From Isosphaeraceae bacterium EP7 (GTDB lineage Bacteria; Planctomycetota; Planctomycetia; Isosphaerales; Isosphaeraceae): a stretch of DNA of 64,000 nt. Below the pieces are notes generated by a model. It saw only the letters and a program-made list of their open reading frames with translations. It searched no databases and was not told where the DNA came from. The stretch covers positions 2,305,174 through 2,369,173 of the forward strand of contig CP151667.1 of the NCBI GenBank assembly GCA_038400315.1, given 5' to 3'. The translations under genes and the position numbers were made by a program. Below, in pieces: positions 60,489-64,000 of this stretch (the stretch's first letter is position 1; the number at the start of each line of letters is the position of its first letter).

Positions 60489-61111
60489 ATCGTCCCCCCC
60501 TCCGATCCGACGAAACGTGCCATCGTCGCCTCGCCCGGGCTGGTCACCCCACGACCGCCCACGACTCGCTGAAAGGTCAGGGCGAGGATTTTCAGGTCCA
60601 GGACGAGCGATCGGTGGTCGACATACCAAACGTCATTGTCCAGGCGATCGTCCCAGCTGACCGCGTTGCGTCCCCGGACCTGGGCCCACCCGGTGAGGCC
60701 AGGCTGTGCCTCGTGGCGCCGGGACTGCTCCAGGGAGTAGAGCGGCAGGTACTCGGTGAGCAGGGGGCGAGGGCCGACGAGGCTCATTTCTCCTCTGAGG
60801 ATGTTCCAGAGTTGCGGCAGCTCGTCGAGACTTGTCCTCCGCAGAATCAGGCCGAGCCGCGTCAGGCGTTCGGCATCGGGCAGCGACTCGCCATCGGGCC
60901 CCGTCGCCACCCGCATTGTGCGAAATTTGATCAGAGTGAACGGCGTGGCATGGTAACCGGGTCGGACCTGACGGAAGAGTACCGGGCGGCCCATCGTCGC
61001 CAGGACCGTCGCCGCGATCGCTACCATAAGCGGAGCGAGCAGGAGCAGCCCGACTAATGCGGCAACGACGTCCAGGGCCCTCTTGAAGGCGGCCGGGACA
61101 AGCCCAACCAT
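60485..61111 (-). CDS. Polyprenyl-phosphate sugar-1-phosphate transferase (priming enzyme, PglC/WcaJ C-terminal type)
   Basis: From the ATG at 61109-61111 the product is 208 residues. It has one N-terminal membrane hairpin ([20 protein letters not shown]) followed by the catalytic domain with family signatures [45 protein letters not shown] and SLVGPRPLL, then [14 protein letters not shown]. This short form matches PglC-like monotopic transferases that start glycan synthesis by moving a sugar phosphate onto undecaprenyl phosphate. The start 41 codons downstream of the longest frame avoids overlap with the glycosyltransferase gene. It is coupled to the acyltransferase, as in Pgl loci. Confidence 0.92.
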   Translation of the reverse strand: MVGLVPAAFKRALDVVAALVGLLLLAPLMVAIAATVLATMGRPVLFRQVRPGYHATPFTLIKFRTMRVATGPDGESLPDAERLTRLGLILRRTSLDELPQLWNILRGEMSLVGPRPLLTEYLPLYSLEQSRRHEAQPGLTGWAQVRGRNAVSWDDRLDNDVWYVDHRSLVLDLKILALTFQRVVGGRGVTSPGEATMARFVGSEGGTI

Positions 61112-61130
61112 GACGCTCGGACCTTCCCGT

Positions 61131-62381
61131 TCAACGCCCGAGCGCTTGCGGGCGGTCTCCCCCGAAGAGGGAAGGGGTCTGCAATGGTCGGGTCCGCTCG
61201 GTGTCCTGGATCTCGAAATCGCGTTCGTGGTCATCGCTTACCGGTCCCTCGAGGATTTTACGGTAAATATCCCGGATCTCGGCCGCGCATGAGCGGGCGT
61301 CGAACATCGTCCTGGCGAGCGCCCGGCCGCGAACGGCCATCGCTCGCGCGGATGTCGGATCTTCCAGGGTTTCCAGGATCGAGGACGCCAACCTGGCCGG
61401 GTCGCGAGGCGGGACGAGCCGCCCGGTCTTCCCGTGGATGACGAGGTCGGGGAAGCCTCCCACATTCGTGGCGATGGTCGGGATCCCAGCCAGCAGGGAT
61501 TCGACCGCACCGCCGACGTTTTCCGAGTGGGACGGGTGCACGGCAACGTCGAGGTCAGGGTACAACTCGGCGACGTCGGCTCGCGTCCCCAGGAAACGCA
61601 GGTGGACACCAAGCCGGCTCCCCGCATAAGCCCGCACACGGGTCGCGTAGGCGGTGGCGCCCTCCCAGGCGCCCCCGATACAGACGCCGAGGACCTCGGG
61701 ATCGTGTTCCCGAACGAGAGCCAATGCGTCGATAAAATCCTCGTGCCCCTTGAGGCCTCGTACCTGACCGAGGAACCGCTTCGGCGCGTACATGTAGGCG
61801 ACCATACCGACGAGTTTCGTCCGCGCGTCGCATCCCAGCTCCGCGCGAAGCGTGCCCGGCGCCCGGTCGCCGAACGATTCCGGATTGGTGCCGTAATAGG
61901 ACAGGAACACGCGGTCATCGGGGATGCCCGAGGCCCGATAGCGGTCGCACGTCCAGCGACAGGCGCCGACCCATCGATCAGAGCGGCCCGCAACGAGGAG
62001 TTCCGCCCGTCGGAAGGCGGCGTGTTCGAGGTGGAGTGGACCGGGGACCTGAAACAACCTCGGCACCGGATGGTCGCGGCCCAAGGCCAGCCGCATCGTG
62101 AGCGTCGTGCCCACGAAGTGGCTGTGGATCAGGTCGGGCCGGATTCCGGAAACCAGCTCGCGGGCCCGCCTGCGCAGGGCAGGCCAGCTCCAGGGATCGC
62201 GCGTGGGGAAGTCGAACTGCCCGCGGTGAACCGTCACGCCGGCAGCCTCATAGAGCGGGACCAGGGGACCGCCCGACGGCATCGCCGCGTGGACCTCGAC
62301 GCCCAGGCGTACCAGCTCGCGCATCTGGCGCAGGGCCCAACCGGCGCCGAGAGATGTCTTGACCAGATGCAGGACTCTCAT
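61131..62381 (-). CDS. Family 4 glycosyltransferase
   Basis: From the ATG at 62379-62381, overlapping the upstream stop by 4 nt, the product is 416 residues. The GT-B N-terminal domain opens with VLHLVKTSLGAGWALRQMRE and contains RPDLIHSHFVGTTL. The C-terminal donor-binding domain has VHPSHSENVGGAVESLLAGI and the E-x7-E-like region PTIATNVGGFPDLVIHGKTG. The enzyme should add a sugar from a nucleotide donor during assembly of the surface glycan. It lies in the middle of the polysaccharide operon between GT2 and the priming transferase. The last 30 residues are a charged tail. Confidence 0.92.
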   Translation of the reverse strand: MRVLHLVKTSLGAGWALRQMRELVRLGVEVHAAMPSGGPLVPLYEAAGVTVHRGQFDFPTRDPWSWPALRRRARELVSGIRPDLIHSHFVGTTLTMRLALGRDHPVPRLFQVPGPLHLEHAAFRRAELLVAGRSDRWVGACRWTCDRYRASGIPDDRVFLSYYGTNPESFGDRAPGTLRAELGCDARTKLVGMVAYMYAPKRFLGQVRGLKGHEDFIDALALVREHDPEVLGVCIGGAWEGATAYATRVRAYAGSRLGVHLRFLGTRADVAELYPDLDVAVHPSHSENVGGAVESLLAGIPTIATNVGGFPDLVIHGKTGRLVPPRDPARLASSILETLEDPTSARAMAVRGRALARTMFDARSCAAEIRDIYRKILEGPVSDDHERDFEIQDTERTRPLQTPSLFGGDRPQALGR

Positions 62382-63349
62382 GTGGGACCTCGCGTCGCCA
62401 TCGCCATCTGGCCAAGGCATGAGCGTGCGAGGGCCCCGTCCTCTGCGCGATCCACCGGGCCGAAGTGCCGCTCGGCGACGTTGGCCACCTCCGTCAACGC
62501 CTGGCCGAAGCCGCTCCGCTCGTCGGCCGTCGGGGTTCGCGACCTCCGCTTGATCAGCCGATACCCCAGGCCGAGCGCGAATCCCGAGCGATAGATTCCT
62601 TCTTTGGCCATCACCTTGGCGACGTTGGCCCGGCTCTCGATCGGGAACCGCTCCTTGTGCTTGCGGAAGACTCGCCTGAGCGAACGCAGGCCGCCGACGA
62701 TCTTCTCGAGAGTGACCGATTCATGCTCACTGTAGGCGTAGGCAGGGGCGGGGAGAATCGCGTACCGACCTTCCAGGAGCACTCGGATCAGGAAGTCGAC
62801 ATCCTCGCCGAGATTGATGGTCGCGTCGTATCCAGCCCGACGCGCCGCCGGCATTCGGATCAGCGATGGCGCATGTGCCAGCGGCGGCTGGGCGAGCCGG
62901 CTCATCTCCCCACGGGCAACAGAACTTCGATCGGAGGGCCCGCAGCAGCGGATGCCCACCAACTCGTCTCGCCCGGCGACGATCGCCATGCCCGTGCTCA
63001 CCAGGGCCACATCGGGGGCGGATCGAAGAAAGTCGACCTGCCGGGCCAGCTTGGACGGATAGAACCAATCGTCGGCGTCCAGCATGCCTAGGAACTCGCC
63101 TCGCGCGTGATCGAGGGCCACCTGGCGGGCGAAACCACGCCCTCGATTGCGATCGAGCCGGATGTAGCGGATCCGCGAGTCTCCCGCGTGGGCAATCAAC
63201 TCGCCCGGCCGGTCCGTGGAACCGTCGTCGACCAGGAGGCATTCCCAGTGCTCATAAGTCTGGGCGCGTAGCGATGCCAGGGCCATCGGAAGGGTGCGGG
63301 TTGCGTTGTGGCAGGGCATCGCGATCGACACGAGCGGCTCGAGAGTCAT
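62378..63349 (-). CDS. Family 2 glycosyltransferase
   Basis: A 323-residue GT-A enzyme with the family start PLVSIAMPCHNATRTLPMAL, the nucleotide-binding LLVDDGSTDRPGELI, and the metal-binding DxD in FLGMLDADDWFYPSKLARQV. The segment INLGEDVDFLIRVLLEGRYA supplies the later ED catalytic-base motif. The C-terminal third is basic and probably contacts the membrane. Its start overlaps the stop of the O-antigen ligase gene by 4 nt, and its stop overlaps the GT4 start by 4 nt, giving a tightly coupled operon. The sugar and linkage are unknown. Confidence 0.93.
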   Translation of the reverse strand: MTLEPLVSIAMPCHNATRTLPMALASLRAQTYEHWECLLVDDGSTDRPGELIAHAGDSRIRYIRLDRNRGRGFARQVALDHARGEFLGMLDADDWFYPSKLARQVDFLRSAPDVALVSTGMAIVAGRDELVGIRCCGPSDRSSVARGEMSRLAQPPLAHAPSLIRMPAARRAGYDATINLGEDVDFLIRVLLEGRYAILPAPAYAYSEHESVTLEKIVGGLRSLRRVFRKHKERFPIESRANVAKVMAKEGIYRSGFALGLGYRLIKRRSRTPTADERSGFGQALTEVANVAERHFGPVDRAEDGALARSCLGQMAMATRGPT

Positions 63350-64000
63350 ACATCCCGACCTTCCGGAGCGAAGATATCTTTGAAATCAGCGTGCCCCGAC
63401 CACACGGGCTCCGGCTGAATCAAGTGACATCCGACGGGCGCGAAGATCAGGAGCAGGGTGAAGATGACCATGCCGCCGTAGAAATATTCCCCGGAAAGGC
63501 CGCCGACGAGCGCGGCGACCAGGGCGGAGCGCGTGGGAACATCCAGACCGAGCCCCCGCGACTGGGCCGATCCGGCCAGAATCCAGAGCCGGAGGAAGAT
63601 GGAGAGGACCAGGAGGCCGCCGATGAGTCCCGTCTCCAGGAACATCTGGAGGAAGAAGTTGTGGCTCCCCGTGGCCCACAAACCGGAGGCCCCGCCACGG
63701 TGGTAGAAGCCTGTCCCGAGCAGGGGCGAACGGGTGAATGCCGACAGCTCGTGGGACCAGGTGCTCAGCCTCGCCCCGTCATCAAATCCGCCCACGCCGG
63801 ACTGATACCAGACCATCGCCTGCTGATCAGGCCAGATGGTCCGATCGAGTTCGACGCGAAACTCGGGGATGAAGACGTACGCGACGCCAGTCAGGACCAC
63901 GGAGCCCGCCATCCCTGCCAGCAGACGCGGGCTTAGCCCCCTCCGGCAGATTAGATAGGCGGCCCCGGCCAGAGCGGCGAGCCACCCTCCTCGACCGCGA
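63346..64000 (-). CDS. O-antigen ligase/polymerase-like membrane protein (C-terminal part, cut by window edge)
   Basis: The reverse frame is open from the window edge to 63346 (about 217 residues seen). The periplasmic loop and helices contain LLGTGFYHRGGASGLWATGS with HNFFLQMFLETGLIGGLL, the O-antigen ligase/Wzy signature in which H-N-x-(F/Y)-x5-E-x-G-x-x-G follows the large loop. Three further helices follow. Family members polymerise or ligate lipid-linked glycans at the outer face of the inner membrane. It is the first visible gene of the polysaccharide operon and overlaps the GT2 start by 4 nt. Its start lies beyond the window. Confidence 0.88.
   Translation of the reverse strand, partial: RGRGGWLAALAGAAYLICRRGLSPRLLAGMAGSVVLTGVAYVFIPEFRVELDRTIWPDQQAMVWYQSGVGGFDDGARLSTWSHELSAFTRSPLLGTGFYHRGGASGLWATGSHNFFLQMFLETGLIGGLLVLSIFLRLWILAGSAQSRGLGLDVPTRSALVAALVGGLSGEYFYGGMVIFTLLLIFAPVGCHLIQPEPVWSGHADFKDIFAPEGRDV

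Overview
The window looks like a chromosomal segment of a GC-rich planctomycete, most likely family Isosphaeraceae (inferred from gene content, not from a marker gene). The evidence is a set of hallmark families: two planctomycete cytochrome/surface operons (PSCyt1-DUF1549-DUF1553 with DUF1501, and DUF1587/1592/1588/1585 with DUF1552), an ECF sigma factor fused to a large membrane-anchored C-terminal region, a LEPR-XLL-type exported repeat protein, a DUF1080 protein and a Tat-exported Gfo/Idh/MocA oxidoreductase. Long GC-rich shadow frames run antisense to most genes. I see no rRNA, tRNA or CRISPR array.

Layout. 1-10.05 kb (minus strand): a trans-envelope export region with a TolC-like lipoprotein, an HlyD adaptor, a MacB-type permease without its own ATPase, a DUF1080 protein, then a DevB-like adaptor, two tandem DevC-like permeases and the start of the ATPase. 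10.2-16 kb: an oxidoreductase, a spacer with a short dispersed repeat, and the 1171-residue sigma-factor fusion. 16.3-19.4 kb: a four-gene catabolic operon (enolase-superfamily enzyme, amidohydrolase, RidA, RraA). 19.4-21.8 kb: a zinc alcohol dehydrogenase and an exported redoxin.

22-29 kb is a mobile-element graveyard. A frameshifted and internally deleted IS3-type transposase is split by a roughly 1.9-kb serine-recombinase element with its own terminal inverted repeats. Next come a C-terminal remnant of an unknown gene, a broken IS5-type transposase, a YfhO-like membrane protein and an intact IS4-type element with 33-bp perfect inverted repeats. 29-34.4 kb holds a secreted hypothetical protein, a Bcr/CflA-type efflux pump and a PQQ-dependent sugar dehydrogenase fused to a haem-c region.

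34.6-39.8 kb carries an arsenic operon on the minus strand: arsR, arsM, an apparently exported thioredoxin-type ArsC-like protein, ACR3, then a small membrane protein and a lipase-like protein. Divergent from it is a nine-repeat LEPR-XLL protein, followed by an SLC13/ArsB-superfamily transporter. 44-57.7 kb holds the two planctomycete cytochrome/surface operons, two alpha/beta hydrolases, an isochorismatase-family hydrolase and a spherulin-4-like protein. 58-64 kb ends with a conserved cytosolic protein of unknown function and an exopolysaccharide operon of translationally coupled genes: O-antigen ligase, GT2, GT4, priming sugar transferase and NeuD-type acyltransferase.

I found no obvious new defence or editing system. 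The most unusual items are the sigma-factor fusion with a cysteine-less thioredoxin fold, the recombinase element whose terminal repeat overlaps the end of its own gene, the nine-unit repeat protein, and the exported ArsC-like protein.
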